A stretch of DNA of 64,000 nucleotides, from assembly GCF_014652875.1 (NCBI RefSeq), contig NZ_BMZQ01000001.1, forward strand, positions 1,116,001-1,180,000. Reading direction: 5' to 3'. Below the pieces are notes generated by a model that was not told the origin of the DNA, did no database searches, and saw only the letters and a program-made list of their open reading frames with translations. The position numbers and the translations under genes are program-made. Shown here piece by piece: positions 1 to 7,546 of this stretch. Numbering within the stretch: the first letter of the stretch is position 1; every line of letters begins with the position of its first letter. Source of the DNA: Tianweitania populi. GTDB taxonomy: Bacteria; Pseudomonadota; Alphaproteobacteria; Rhizobiales; Rhizobiaceae.

Positions 1-314
1 TCCGCCAGCCGCGCCTGCCAGAAGCCGTCGCCCAGCCGAATGTTCACGAACCCCGGACCGGCAACGGAGGCTTCCGATACGTCCGCGTCCTTGGCGAGTT
101 GCGCCGCAAAGCGCTCGCCCAGCAAGCGCGGGTTCTCGCCGACGGCCTTGGACAGCACCATCGCCGCATTGGTCGCAAGATCGCCGTGGCTCACATCGCG
201 CGGCAGCTCGACGGCCACGCGCGCGGTATCGACCGGCTCGCCGCTTTCCGTTCGGAGATCGAGAGCCTGCACGATCTTGATCACGCGCGCGCTGAATTCG
301 GCGAAAATGTTCAT
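1..314 (-). CDS. argS: Arginyl-tRNA synthetase, N-terminal part (runs off the window)
   Basis: Class I aminoacyl-tRNA synthetase that charges tRNA-Arg in the cytoplasm. Reading leftward from an ATG at 314, the frame stays open to base 1 and encodes about 104 residues beginning [18 protein letters not shown]. It contains the ArgS N-terminal additional domain with the family hallmark [14 protein letters not shown] and a later GPGFVNIRL stretch. The catalytic HIGH-type motif lies beyond the window, so the gene is truncated by the edge, not broken. It starts 62 bases after the stop of dgt on the same strand. The dgt-argS order is common in Rhizobiales, which supports the call. Start and family are confident; nothing can be said of the rest of the protein. 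Confidence 0.93.
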   Translation of the reverse strand, partial: MNIFAEFSARVIKIVQALDLRTESGEPVDTARVAVELPRDVSHGDLATNAAMVLSKAVGENPRLLGERFAAQLAKDADVSEASVAGPGFVNIRLGDGFWQARLA

Positions 315-376
315 AATCAACTCGGGAACGAAAGGAGAAGACGCGAACGCTTGGCCCGCAATTTGTTGGCCGCGAC

Positions 377-1591
377 CTAGCTCAGAACGGGCGTGCGGTC
401 AAACAACCGCCGGTGTTCCTTGACCGCATAAGTGTCGGTCATGCCGGCCAGGAAGTCCGCGACATGCCGCGCCTTCACGGCATCCGCCGCCCGATCAAGC
501 CCTTCGCGCCAGCCTTCCGGCATCGCGCGGGGGTCGGCCATATAGGCGTCGAACAGGTCGAAAAGGATGCTGTCGGCACTGGCGCGCACCTCCATCACCG
601 ATGGATGGCGATAAAGATTGGCATAAAGAAAGCGCTTCAATTCCCGCTCGCCCGCCGCCACTTCATCGGAGAAGCGGATCACGGTCTGCCCAGCCGAATG
701 GATGTCTTCCACGCTTTGCGGCTGCAAGGCAGCAAGCTTGGTCTTGGCCGTGACGATCACGTCCTCGACCATCAGCGTGATCTGCCGCCGCATCAGCTCA
801 TGGGCGATCCGCACCGGGTCGAGCTTGGGATATTTCATCCGCACCGCCCGCAGAATGCCGGCCGTCAGCGGCACGTCTTCCAGCATGTCGAGCGTCAACA
901 GACCGGAGCGCAAACCGTCGTCGATATCATGCGTGTTATAGGCGATGTCGTCGGCAATCGCCGCCGCCTGCGCTTCCGGCCCGGCAAAGCGGTCGAGTTC
1001 GAGATCATGCAGCTCGGAATAGGTGCTGATCGCCTGCGGCACCGGCTTGGCCAGCGGCGAGCCATCGGCGTGAACCAGCGGGCCATTATGCTTCACCAGC
1101 CCTTCCAGCGTTTCCCAGCTGAGGTTGAGGCCGTCGAACTCGGCATAGCGCCGTTCCAACTTGGTCACGATCCGTAGCGATTGCGCATTGTGTTCGAAGC
1201 CGCCGAACGGCTGCATCTTCAGGTTCAGCGCATCTTCGCCCGTGTGGCCAAACGGCGTGTGGCCGAAGTCGTGCACCAGCGCGACCGCTTCCGCCAGATC
1301 CTCGTCCAGTTGCAAGGCCCGCGCCAAGGCCCGCGCGATCTGCGCCACCTCGATCGTATGCGTCAGCCGCGTGCGATAATGGTCGCCCTCATGCGCAACA
1401 AAGACCTGCGTCTTGTGCTTCAAACGCCGAAAGGCGGTGGAATGGATGATTCGGTCGCGGTCGCGCTGAAACGGCGTGCGCGTCAGGCTTTCCGGCTCAT
1501 CCACGAAGCGGCCCCGCGTTTTTGCGGGGTCCGTCGCGTACACGGCGCGCGGGCGGTAGCCGAAGCCGATATCGGACGCAGTCAGTGCCAC
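377..1591 (-). CDS. dgt: dGTP triphosphohydrolase-like protein (HD domain)
   Basis: Hydrolyses dNTPs, classically dGTP, to deoxynucleoside plus triphosphate, helping to control nucleotide pools. The 404-residue protein has the HD metal-binding signature: [17 protein letters not shown] followed by [18 protein letters not shown], and the early [11 protein letters not shown] segment of Dgt-like proteins. Length matches the roughly 400-residue Rhizobiales class. I place the start at GTG 1591, which has a purine-rich AGGGAAG element a few bases upstream; longer in-frame versions would run into the divergent Fe-S carrier gene. It is transcribed away from that gene and toward argS. Substrate preference cannot be read from sequence. 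Confidence 0.92.
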   Translation of the reverse strand: MALTASDIGFGYRPRAVYATDPAKTRGRFVDEPESLTRTPFQRDRDRIIHSTAFRRLKHKTQVFVAHEGDHYRTRLTHTIEVAQIARALARALQLDEDLAEAVALVHDFGHTPFGHTGEDALNLKMQPFGGFEHNAQSLRIVTKLERRYAEFDGLNLSWETLEGLVKHNGPLVHADGSPLAKPVPQAISTYSELHDLELDRFAGPEAQAAAIADDIAYNTHDIDDGLRSGLLTLDMLEDVPLTAGILRAVRMKYPKLDPVRIAHELMRRQITLMVEDVIVTAKTKLAALQPQSVEDIHSAGQTVIRFSDEVAAGERELKRFLYANLYRHPSVMEVRASADSILFDLFDAYMADPRAMPEGWREGLDRAADAVKARHVADFLAGMTDTYAVKEHRRLFDRTPVLS

Positions 1592-1630
1592 ACGCTTCCC
1601 TTTGCCGTTGCCGGCTCTTGCCCGGACCCG

Positions 1631-1659
1631 TTGACGAGACCTTCCGCGGCTCATACCTA
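1631..1659 (+). promoter_or_regulatory. Candidate sigma-70 promoter for the Fe-S carrier gene
   Basis: TTGACG at 1631-1636 and TACCTA at 1654-1659 are separated by 17 bases and lie just upstream of the erpA-like start at 1689, in the short divergent region shared with dgt. The -35 is close to consensus and the -10 is weak. Confidence 0.4.
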
Positions 1660-1688
1660 CTAGAAGAATGCCAGCGCAAGGTGACACC

Positions 1689-2039
1689 ATGGGCACGGAT
1701 GCCAAAACCCTGATGAAGGGCGTCGAACTGACCGAGGCAGCGGCGCGCCGGATCAACAAGATCATTGCCAAGGAAGCCGACAAGGAAGCGCTGCGCGTTT
1801 CCGTGGAAGGCGGCGGCTGTTCCGGCTTTTCCTACAAGTTCGACCTGGTCGGTGGCCGCAACACCGACGACACCGCCATCGAGAAAGACGGCGCCACCGT
1901 TCTGATCGACGAAATGTCGCTGATCTATATGGGCGGATCGGTAATCGACTTCGTTGACGACCTGATCGGCCAGTCCTTCCAGATCCGCAATCCCAACGCT
2001 GTCGCGTCCTGCGGCTGCGGCACCAGCTTCTCCGTTTAA
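1689..2039 (+). CDS. erpA: A-type iron-sulfur cluster carrier (IscA/ErpA family)
   Basis: Small scaffold/carrier that passes Fe-S clusters to apoproteins. The 116-residue protein keeps the three cluster-ligand cysteines of the family: one in GGGCSGFSY (about C44) and two in the C-terminal [10 protein letters not shown] (C108, C110). Start chosen at ATG 1689 because AAGGTGA sits just upstream; an in-frame ATG at 1668 lacks such a site. Divergent from dgt and followed 12 bases later by xthA on the same strand, so they may be co-transcribed. ErpA versus IscA/SufA subtype is inferred from the genomic position next to dgt and is less certain than the family. Confidence 0.9.
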   Translation: MGTDAKTLMKGVELTEAAARRINKIIAKEADKEALRVSVEGGGCSGFSYKFDLVGGRNTDDTAIEKDGATVLIDEMSLIYMGGSVIDFVDDLIGQSFQIRNPNAVASCGCGTSFSV

Positions 2040-2051
2040 TCAGAGCCTGAC

Positions 2052-2849
2052 TTGAAAATCGCGACCTGGAACATCAACGGCGTCAAGGCGCGGATCGACA
2101 ACCTCCTGCACTGGCTGCGCGAAAGCGATCCGGACATCGTCTGTTTGCAGGAAATCAAGAGCGTCGACGAGGCCTTCCCGCGCCTTGAGATCGAAGCGCT
2201 CGGCTATCATGTCGAGACTCACGGTCAAAAGGGCTTCAACGGCGTCGCCATTCTGTCCAAGCTGCGCTTTGATGAGGTGAACCGCCGTTTGCCCGGCGAC
2301 GACAGCGACGAACAAGCCCGTTTCATCGAAGGTGTGTTTTCCACCTCGCGCGGCGCTCTGCGCGTCGTCTCGCTTTACCTGCCCAACGGCAATCCGGTCG
2401 GCACGGAGAAATTCCCGTACAAGATCGCCTGGATGAAGCGCTTCGAACAATGGGCGCAAGACCGGCTGGCGCTCGAAGAACCCCTGATCCTCGGCGGCGA
2501 CTACAACGTCATCCCCATGCCTTCGGACGTGCGCTATCCCGACAACTGGCTGGATGACGCGCTGTTCCAGCCGGAAAGCCGCGCCTCCTTCCGTCGCCTC
2601 AGCAATATGGGGTTCATCGATGCCTATCGCGAAGTGGACGATGCCAGCGGCGCCTATTCCTTCTGGGATTATCAAGCCGGCGCCTGGCAGAAGAACAATG
2701 GCATCCGCATCGACTTCCTGATGATGTCGCCGGAAGCATCAGACCGCCTGAGATCAGCAGATATCGAGAAGCATGTGCGCGGCTGGGAGAAGCCGTCCGA
2801 TCACGTGCCGGTGGTTGCTCATCTTGATCTTCTGCCAGTGGTTTTCTGA
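2052..2849 (+). CDS. xthA: Exodeoxyribonuclease III
   Basis: AP endonuclease/3'-5' exonuclease of base-excision repair. The 265-residue protein begins MKIATWNINGVKARI from a TTG codon at 2052 and shows the endonuclease/exonuclease/phosphatase-fold motifs: TWNINGVKAR (Asn), CLQEIKS (metal-binding Glu), GGDYNVIP (Asp/Asn), and the terminal SDHVPVVAHLDL with catalytic Asp-His. Full length for the Xth family. It lies 12 bases downstream of the Fe-S carrier gene. A Rho-independent terminator appears about 92 bases after the stop, but a stress-type promoter lies between, so that terminator may serve another transcript. Confidence 0.95.
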   Translation: MKIATWNINGVKARIDNLLHWLRESDPDIVCLQEIKSVDEAFPRLEIEALGYHVETHGQKGFNGVAILSKLRFDEVNRRLPGDDSDEQARFIEGVFSTSRGALRVVSLYLPNGNPVGTEKFPYKIAWMKRFEQWAQDRLALEEPLILGGDYNVIPMPSDVRYPDNWLDDALFQPESRASFRRLSNMGFIDAYREVDDASGAYSFWDYQAGAWQKNNGIRIDFLMMSPEASDRLRSADIEKHVRGWEKPSDHVPVVAHLDLLPVVF

Positions 2850-2875
2850 ACCTTCTGACAAAAAATCATCGATGG

Positions 2876-2900
2876 GGAACTCTTTTCCGCATCGCTCGTT
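2876..2900 (+). promoter_or_regulatory. Sigma-EcfG (general stress response) promoter
   Basis: GGAAC at 2876-2880 and CGTT at 2897-2900 are separated by exactly 16 bases. This matches the published alphaproteobacterial general-stress consensus GGAAC-N16/17-CGTT. It is intergenic, between xthA and the hydrolase gene, with transcription predicted to start near 2907. Confidence 0.65.
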
Positions 2901-2906
2901 ACTAGT

Positions 2907-2978
2907 CCGACAGATCAATGCATCTGACTTCCAGTCAAGAGCGAGCCGCGTTCCCCTGCCCGGCTCGCTCTTTTTCTT
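2907..2978 (+). ncRNA. Candidate stress-induced small RNA (about 70 nt)
   Basis: A sigma-EcfG-type promoter (2876-2900) is followed within about 80 bases by a strong intrinsic terminator (2939-2980), with no ORF between. A discrete transcript of about 70 nt is therefore predicted. The terminator loop is C-rich (CGTTCCCCTGCC), a feature that in several alphaproteobacterial sRNAs pairs with Shine-Dalgarno regions. The position and size recall sigma-dependent sRNAs such as Caulobacter GsrN, but I claim no homology. The alternative is a promoter for the downstream hydrolase with read-through of the terminator. The 5' end is estimated. Confidence 0.45.
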
Positions 2979-2980
2979 TG
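2939..2980 (+). terminator. Rho-independent terminator
   Basis: A 12-bp perfect stem (AAGAGCGAGCCG at 2939-2950 with CGGCTCGCTCTT at 2963-2974) closes a 12-base C-rich loop and is followed by a T-rich run. It could end xthA transcripts as well as the candidate sRNA. Confidence 0.85.
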
Positions 2981-3046
2981 CCCCATGATCCTGCATCCAA
3001 CGTCACGACCTTGTGAGCGCAAGGCCGCGTGGCTACATCAGGCGCC

Positions 3047-3598
3047 ATGAAAGTCAAAGACGTCGATATCCTCATCGTTCCCGGCTACACGAACTCCGGA
3101 CCTGACCACTGGCAGACCCGCTGGGAAAGCCGCCTCTCCACCGCGCGCCGCGTCGAGCAGGCGGAGTGGTCGAAACCGGTGCGCGAAGATTGGGTCGCCA
3201 ATGTCGCCAAAGCCGTGAACGAGGCCGAGCGCCCCGTCGTGTTCGTGGCGCATTCCCTCGGCATCCCTAGCGTCGTTCACGCCATCCCGCAGTTCAAGAA
3301 CCGCGTTGCCGGTGCCTTCTTCGTGGCCCCGCCCGACGTCACCAACCCTCAGATCCGCCCCAAGCACCTGATGACGTTCGGTCCCTATCCGCGCGATCCG
3401 CTGCCCTTCCCGTCGATCACCGTCGCCAGCCGCAACGATCCGTTCACGAGCTATGAGGTGGCGGAAGATACGGCAGCGGCCTGGGGCTCGATGTTCATCG
3501 ATGCGGGCGGTGCCGGACACATCAACGCCGAGTCCGGCCATGGTCCGTGGCCCGAGGGCTCCATGACCTTCGCCAACTTCCTGACGCGCCTGACCTAA
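3047..3598 (+). CDS. RBBP9/YdeN-family alpha/beta hydrolase
   Basis: Putative serine hydrolase of the RBBP9 (DUF1234/YdeN) family; physiological substrate unknown. The 183-residue protein opens with VDILIVPGYTNSGPDHWQ, the family oxyanion/nucleotide-like loop. It carries the nucleophile motif VAHSLG, a downstream Asp in SRNDPFT, and the catalytic His in GGAGHINAESGHGPWP, giving a complete Ser-Asp-His triad. The start is ambiguous: GTG at 3029 or ATG at 3047 both have weak AGG-type sites; I prefer the ATG because the protein then begins like typical members. It lies downstream of a terminator and convergent with the aldolase gene. Confidence 0.87.
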   Translation: MKVKDVDILIVPGYTNSGPDHWQTRWESRLSTARRVEQAEWSKPVREDWVANVAKAVNEAERPVVFVAHSLGIPSVVHAIPQFKNRVAGAFFVAPPDVTNPQIRPKHLMTFGPYPRDPLPFPSITVASRNDPFTSYEVAEDTAAAWGSMFIDAGGAGHINAESGHGPWPEGSMTFANFLTRLT

Positions 3599-3610
3599 CG
3601 AGTAGCGCGA

Positions 3611-4384
3611 TCAGCCCTGTAGCGAGGTCTTGATCGCGTTCAACGTCGCCGCCGCACCAAAGCGCATCAGCGAACCTTCCGTGCCGCAGGCCATCAGGCG
3701 GTAGCCCATCGCGCGGTATCGACCGCAGAGGCCGGGATCGACCACGAAGATCGATGCCAGCTTGCCGGCATCCCCGGCGCGCTGCGCGATGTCGGCAATG
3801 GCAGTCATCATGTCGTCCAGTACTGGATCGACCGTTGCCCCATTCGTCCAGGCAATGGAGAAGTCGGATGGGCCGACAAGGATGGCGTCGATACCGTCCA
3901 CGGCGAGAATGTCGTCCAGCACATCCAGCGCCCGCCGCGTTTCGATCATCGCGATCGCCAGCGTGTCGGCATTGCTGTTTTCCAGCCAGACCTGCGGATC
4001 GCTCGGCCTGCCGCTGCGCCCCGCAGCAAAGGTCGGACCCCAGGATCGCTCGCCAAGCGGCGGATACTTCATCGCCGCCGCAAACGCTTGCGCGTCCGCA
4101 ACCGAATTGATCATCGGAGCGATCACGGCCTCTGCGCCGAAATCGAGTGCGCGGCTTGCCATGTCGAACCGGCCGACGGGAATGCGGACCAGCGCGTGCT
4201 TTTGCTGGCCGAGGATCATCGGAAGCGAGCGCAATACGCTCGCTTCGTCATGGCCACCATGCTGCATGTCCAGCGTCACGGCATCGAACGGCTGAGATGC
4301 CAGCAGCTCCACCGTCAACGCATCGGGGATACCCGACCATGCGGAAATCAGGGTTTCAGACTGGAGGCGGTCGCGCAGGGTCAT
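3611..4384 (-). CDS. HpcH/HpaI aldolase family protein
   Basis: Class II, metal-dependent aldolase fold of the 2-keto-3-deoxy-sugar-acid/4-hydroxy-2-oxoheptanedioate type, cleaving or forming aldol products from pyruvate. The 257-residue protein has FDAVTLDMQHG near the start, the Arg/Pro segment LVRIPVG, the metal ligands expected in AMIETRRALD (Glu) and ILVGPSDFSIA (Asp), and the C-terminal half of the TIM barrel. It sits 15 bases after the zeta-subunit gene on the same strand, so the two are probably co-transcribed, though no functional link is known. The physiological substrate cannot be deduced; there are no pathway genes around it. Confidence 0.85.
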   Translation of the reverse strand: MTLRDRLQSETLISAWSGIPDALTVELLASQPFDAVTLDMQHGGHDEASVLRSLPMILGQQKHALVRIPVGRFDMASRALDFGAEAVIAPMINSVADAQAFAAAMKYPPLGERSWGPTFAAGRSGRPSDPQVWLENSNADTLAIAMIETRRALDVLDDILAVDGIDAILVGPSDFSIAWTNGATVDPVLDDMMTAIADIAQRAGDAGKLASIFVVDPGLCGRYRAMGYRLMACGTEGSLMRFGAAATLNAIKTSLQG

Positions 4385-4399
4385 GCGATCGCCCCGCCG

Positions 4400-4717
4400 T
4401 CAGGCGCTGAGCTGATCGACGGCAGTTCCGAGCAGCTCCACCATCTTCTGGCGAATCTGCTGATCGGTCTGCGCGACATTGCTGGCGTCGAAGTCGGCGC
4501 GGACCTTGCGGAACACATCTTCGTCACCGGCTTCCTCGAAGTCGGCCGCCACCACGGAACGAGCATACTCGTCCGCTTCCTCGCCGGCCTTACCCAGCTC
4601 TTCCGCAGCCCACAGACCAAGCAGCTTGTTGCGGCGTGACATGGCCTTGAAGCGCATTTCCTCGTCATGGGCGAACTTGCGTTCGAATCCGTCCTGACGA
4701 TCTTTCAAAGAGGCCAC
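4400..4717 (-). CDS. F1Fo-ATPase inhibitor zeta subunit (DUF1476)
   Basis: Small helical protein of the alphaproteobacterial DUF1476 family. In Paracoccus denitrificans this family (zeta subunit) binds F1 and blocks ATP hydrolysis, replacing IF1/epsilon inhibition. The 105-residue sequence starts ASLKDRQDGFERKFAHDEE, the inhibitory N-terminal helix region, followed by the bundle containing RNKLLGLWAAE and ending in LLGTAVDQLSA. Translation begins at GTG 4717, preceded by GGGAGAAG. It lies upstream of the aldolase gene and is divergent from purC across about 230 bases. The family is clear; how strongly it inhibits varies between species, with Rhizobiales versions reported as weaker. Confidence 0.9.
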   Translation of the reverse strand: MASLKDRQDGFERKFAHDEEMRFKAMSRRNKLLGLWAAEELGKAGEEADEYARSVVAADFEEAGDEDVFRKVRADFDASNVAQTDQQIRQKMVELLGTAVDQLSA

Positions 4718-4948
4718 TTTGCTTCTCCCGGTCTCTAATCAGTTGATGCTGTGGATATGGGCTCTTCCCAGCCAAATCAAGGAGCCGTCCCCATCGAAAG
4801 AATGGGTAGAACGCATGGCCTTGAACAATTGGCGATTGAGCCGCGATGGGCTTTGCGATAGGACCCGGGTTGACATTCCGGCAAACGCCCGACAGCCAAG
4901 GACCCGTCCTGACCTGCGATGGGCCCTCCAGACTCCGAGAAAGCTGCA
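4718..4948. other. Intergenic region between the zeta subunit and purC
   Basis: A 231-base divergent region. I see a TTGACA hexamer near 4871 on the plus strand that could serve purC, but no convincing -10, riboswitch or RNA fold. Confidence 0.4.
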
Positions 4949-5746
4949 ATGAACAACCGACGCCGCCGCATTTATGAAGGCAAGGCCAAGATCCTTTATG
5001 AAGGACCCGAGCCGGGCACTCTGGTTCAGTTCTTCAAGGATGACGCGACCGCGTTCAATGCCAAGAAGCATGAAGTGATCGACGGCAAGGGTGTGCTCAA
5101 CAACCGCATCTCCGAGCACATCTTCACGCATCTGAACCGCATCGGCATTCCGACCCACTTCATCCGCCGCCTCAACATGCGTGAGCAGCTGATCAAGGAA
5201 GTCGAGATCATCCCGCTCGAGATCGTGGTGCGCAACATCGCCGCCGGCTCGCTGGCCAAACGCCTCGGCCTCGAGGAAGGCACGGTTCTGCCGCGCTCGA
5301 TCATCGAATTCTATTACAAGAACGATGCGCTCGACGATCCCATGGTCTCGGAAGAACACGTCACGGCCTTCGGCTGGGCGGCTCCGCAGGAGATCGACGA
5401 CATCATGGCACTCGCCATCCGCGTCAACGACTTCCTGTCGGGCCTTTTCCTCGGCGTCGGCATCCAGCTCGTCGACTTCAAGATGGAATGCGGACGCCTG
5501 TTCGAAGGCGACATGATGCGCATCGTGGTAGCCGACGAGATCTCGCCGGATTCGTGCCGTTTGTGGGACGTCAACACCAACGACAAGATGGACAAGGACC
5601 GTTTCCGCCGCGACATGGGCGGGCTGGTTGAAGCCTATCAGGAAGTCGCGCGCCGTCTCGGCATCATGAACGAAAACGAGCCGCCTCGCCCGTCCGGCCC
5701 CGTGCTGGTCGCCGGCAAGGACACCAGCCGCGGCAAGCCGCATTGA
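4949..5746 (+). CDS. purC: SAICAR synthetase
   Basis: Ligates aspartate to CAIR in step 8 of IMP synthesis. Begins [20 protein letters not shown] at ATG 4949; a longer in-frame start at 4919 adds residues not seen in the family. Characteristic stretches are [10 protein letters not shown] (ATP site), [30 protein letters not shown] (substrate loop), SLAKRLG and [12 protein letters not shown]. At 265 residues it is about ten longer than usual Rhizobiales PurC (about 254), with an extra polar C-terminal tail [10 protein letters not shown]. First gene of the purC-purS-purQ group, with 31 bases before purS. Catalytic residues look intact. Confidence 0.96.
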   Translation: MNNRRRRIYEGKAKILYEGPEPGTLVQFFKDDATAFNAKKHEVIDGKGVLNNRISEHIFTHLNRIGIPTHFIRRLNMREQLIKEVEIIPLEIVVRNIAAGSLAKRLGLEEGTVLPRSIIEFYYKNDALDDPMVSEEHVTAFGWAAPQEIDDIMALAIRVNDFLSGLFLGVGIQLVDFKMECGRLFEGDMMRIVVADEISPDSCRLWDVNTNDKMDKDRFRRDMGGLVEAYQEVARRLGIMNENEPPRPSGPVLVAGKDTSRGKPH

Positions 5747-5777
5747 TTTTGGCCGCACTGATTTCGGAGCAAAAACT

Positions 5778-6020
5778 GTGATCAAGGCACGCGTGACAGT
5801 CACGCTGAAGAACGGCGTCCTCGACCCGCAAGGCAAGGCCATCGAGGGTGCACTCGGCACCCTCGGCTTTTCCGGCGTCGCCGGCGTCCGCCAGGGCAAG
5901 GTCTTCGACCTCGAAGTCGAAGGCACCGATTCCGCCAAGGCCGAAGCCGACATCAAGCAGATGTGCGAGCGTCTGTTGGCAAACACCGTTATCGAGAACT
6001 ACTCCATCAGCATGAGCTGA
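5778..6020 (+). CDS. purS: FGAM synthetase subunit PurS
   Basis: Small non-catalytic subunit that bridges PurQ and PurL in the formylglycinamidine ribonucleotide synthetase complex. The 80-residue protein starts from GTG 5778 ([20 protein letters not shown]) and has the PurS core [13 protein letters not shown] and the terminal [15 protein letters not shown]. It lies directly between purC and purQ, as in organisms with the three-part enzyme. Length is typical. Confidence 0.95.
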   Translation: MIKARVTVTLKNGVLDPQGKAIEGALGTLGFSGVAGVRQGKVFDLEVEGTDSAKAEADIKQMCERLLANTVIENYSISMS

Positions 6021-6061
6021 GGCCCTCCGGGCTGCTCGGTACCACGCAGGTTGCAAGCACC

Positions 6062-6733
6062 ATGAAATCAGCAGTCGTTCTCGTTCCAGGTCTCAACCGC
6101 GACCGCGACATGATCGCGGCGCTGACCAAGGTGTCCGGCCATGCGCCCGCTACCCTCTGGCAGACAGAAACCACCCTGCCGGAAGGTCTCGACCTCATCG
6201 TCATCCCCGGCGGCTTTTCCTTCGGCGATTATCTGCGCTGCGGCGCAATCGCAGCGCGGATGCCGGTGATGCGGGCCGTGGCCGATGCGGCGAAGCGCGG
6301 CGTCACCGTGCTCGGCGTTTGCAACGGCTTTCAGATCCTGGTTGAAGCGGGCATGCTGCCCGGCGCCCTGATGCGCAACACCTCGCTTAAATTCGTTTGC
6401 CGCGAAGTGAAGCTGCAGGTCGCCAACGCCAACACCGCCTTCACGCGCCAGTACGCTCCCAACCAGATCATCCGTTGCCCCGTCGCCCATCATGACGGCA
6501 ACTATTTCGCGGAGCCGGAAGAGCTGGCGCGTTTGGAAGGCGAAGGTCAGGTCGTGTTCCGTTATGCCGAAGGCACCAACCCCAACGGCTCGATCAACGA
6601 CATCGCCGGCATCATGAATGCGTCCGGCAACGTGCTCGGCCTCATGCCCCACCCCGAAAACCTCATCGAATCTGCTCATGGCGGCGATGACGGCCGCGGC
6701 ATCTTCGAAAGCGTGTTGGCGAAAGCCGCTTAA
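6062..6733 (+). CDS. purQ: FGAM synthetase glutaminase subunit PurQ
   Basis: Class I glutamine amidotransferase that supplies ammonia to PurL. The 223-residue protein shows [18 protein letters not shown], the nucleophile motif [11 protein letters not shown] with catalytic Cys, and the His-Glu pair in [13 protein letters not shown] 6062 is chosen because the preceding in-frame segment overlaps purS and is not protein-like. It follows purS by 41 bases. Its partner purL lies 2.4 kb further on, behind three unrelated genes. Confidence 0.96.
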   Translation: MKSAVVLVPGLNRDRDMIAALTKVSGHAPATLWQTETTLPEGLDLIVIPGGFSFGDYLRCGAIAARMPVMRAVADAAKRGVTVLGVCNGFQILVEAGMLPGALMRNTSLKFVCREVKLQVANANTAFTRQYAPNQIIRCPVAHHDGNYFAEPEELARLEGEGQVVFRYAEGTNPNGSINDIAGIMNASGNVLGLMPHPENLIESAHGGDDGRGIFESVLAKAA

Positions 6734-6817
6734 GCGTCTCGCGAACGAGTCGTTCATTCATCGTGGGTAGAAGAAACCAACCTTCCCGCCCACGATGCGC
6801 TTTCGCCAGGGACTCAC

Positions 6818-7243
6818 ATGCTGCGACTGTTCCGCCTTCTGCCTTTCCTCGGCCTCGCGCTCGCGATCGGCTTTACCGGCTGCCAGTCTCAGGCGCCGCA
6901 GCCGAAACGCCAGCAGCCGGTTGCGAGCAACAAGAGTGCGGCGCTTCGCAACATGGAACAAGTCGCGAAAGCTGCGCATCGCTGCTGGTTCGCTTCGAAA
7001 GACCCGGCCTTCCGCAACTACAGCTTCGCCAACGAGCTGAACAACTTCTCCGGCCGCCCCCGCTTCCTGCTTGTGCCTGAGAACAACTACGGCGGACGTC
7101 CGCTGCTGGTGGTTCAGGCGGAAGGCGCCGCCGGCCGGCTCGACACATTCGGCCCACTGCTCGACCAGCCGCTCGGCCGCCGCATCAACGGCGACATCGC
7201 TCGCTGGAGCACCGGCGACCAATCCTGCGGATCGGCGGCCTGA
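6818..7243 (+). CDS. Small putative lipoprotein of unknown function
   Basis: 141 residues with a lipoprotein signal: basic start MLRLFRLL, hydrophobic core FLGLALAIG and lipobox FTGC, predicting an acylated Cys at about residue 22. The mature part is hydrophilic with two further cysteines (in RCWFASKD and QSCGS). It includes the aromatic segments DPAFRNYSFANELN and PRFLLVPENNYGG. AGGGA lies just upstream of ATG 6818. It sits between purQ and purL, a place where Rhizobiales often have a small hypothetical gene. I do not recognise a characterised family; envelope localisation is inferred from the signal only. Confidence 0.72.
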   Translation: MLRLFRLLPFLGLALAIGFTGCQSQAPQPKRQQPVASNKSAALRNMEQVAKAAHRCWFASKDPAFRNYSFANELNNFSGRPRFLLVPENNYGGRPLLVVQAEGAAGRLDTFGPLLDQPLGRRINGDIARWSTGDQSCGSAA

Positions 7244-7253
7244 GCGAACAAGC

Positions 7254-7463
7254 CTAGTCCCAAAGAGGGCGATAGGCTTCCTCATGCGCCTGGCTGCGCG
7301 ACAGGCCGATATCTTTCAGCTGCTCGTCGGTGAGCTCCAGCAGATCGCGTCGGCTGCGCTGGCGCTCCAGCCTGATATCAATGGCGTTCAGCACCCGCAT
7401 CATCACCTCGCCGAAAGACCGAGAGCGAACGCGTTCGACAAAAATTGCATTGATTGTGCGCAT
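7254..7463 (-). CDS. DUF1127 protein
   Basis: 69-residue protein with the DUF1127 signature at the C-terminus: RDLLELTDEQLKDIGLS, then RSQAHEEAYRPLW. Members are short basic proteins abundant in alphaproteobacteria; some affect RNA turnover, phosphate or carbon metabolism. An SD-like GAAGGTG precedes ATG 7463. It is divergent from the MocR gene over 83 bases that contain a perfect 12-bp inverted repeat, so it may share MocR control. Confidence 0.85.
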   Translation of the reverse strand: MRTINAIFVERVRSRSFGEVMMRVLNAIDIRLERQRSRRDLLELTDEQLKDIGLSRSQAHEEAYRPLWD

Positions 7464-7482
7464 CTGACTGCACCTTCATAGA

Positions 7483-7545
7483 GACAATGTGACAGGGATT
7501 GTCTTGGATTGACTCCTGAACCAAGACAATCCAGTTTATTGTCAC
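7483..7545. promoter_or_regulatory. Inverted-repeat operator between DUF1127 and mocR genes
   Basis: A perfect inverted repeat GGATTGTCTTGG (7496-7507) / CCAAGACAATCC (7521-7532) has a 13-base spacer. Further ATTGTC/GACAAT copies flank it near 7483 and 7537. The dyad sits where promoters for both divergent genes must lie, the usual place for MocR/GntR binding. Confidence 0.6.
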
Positions 7546-7546
7546 C

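Noticed and set aside
4739-5986. 415-codon minus-strand frame over purC and purS
   Set aside because: Shadow of two certain genes on the opposite strand.
6757-6797. TCATCGTGGG / CCCACGATG hairpin between purQ and the lipoprotein gene
   Set aside because: The stem is good but there is no T run and the loop is long; role unclear, so not called a terminator.
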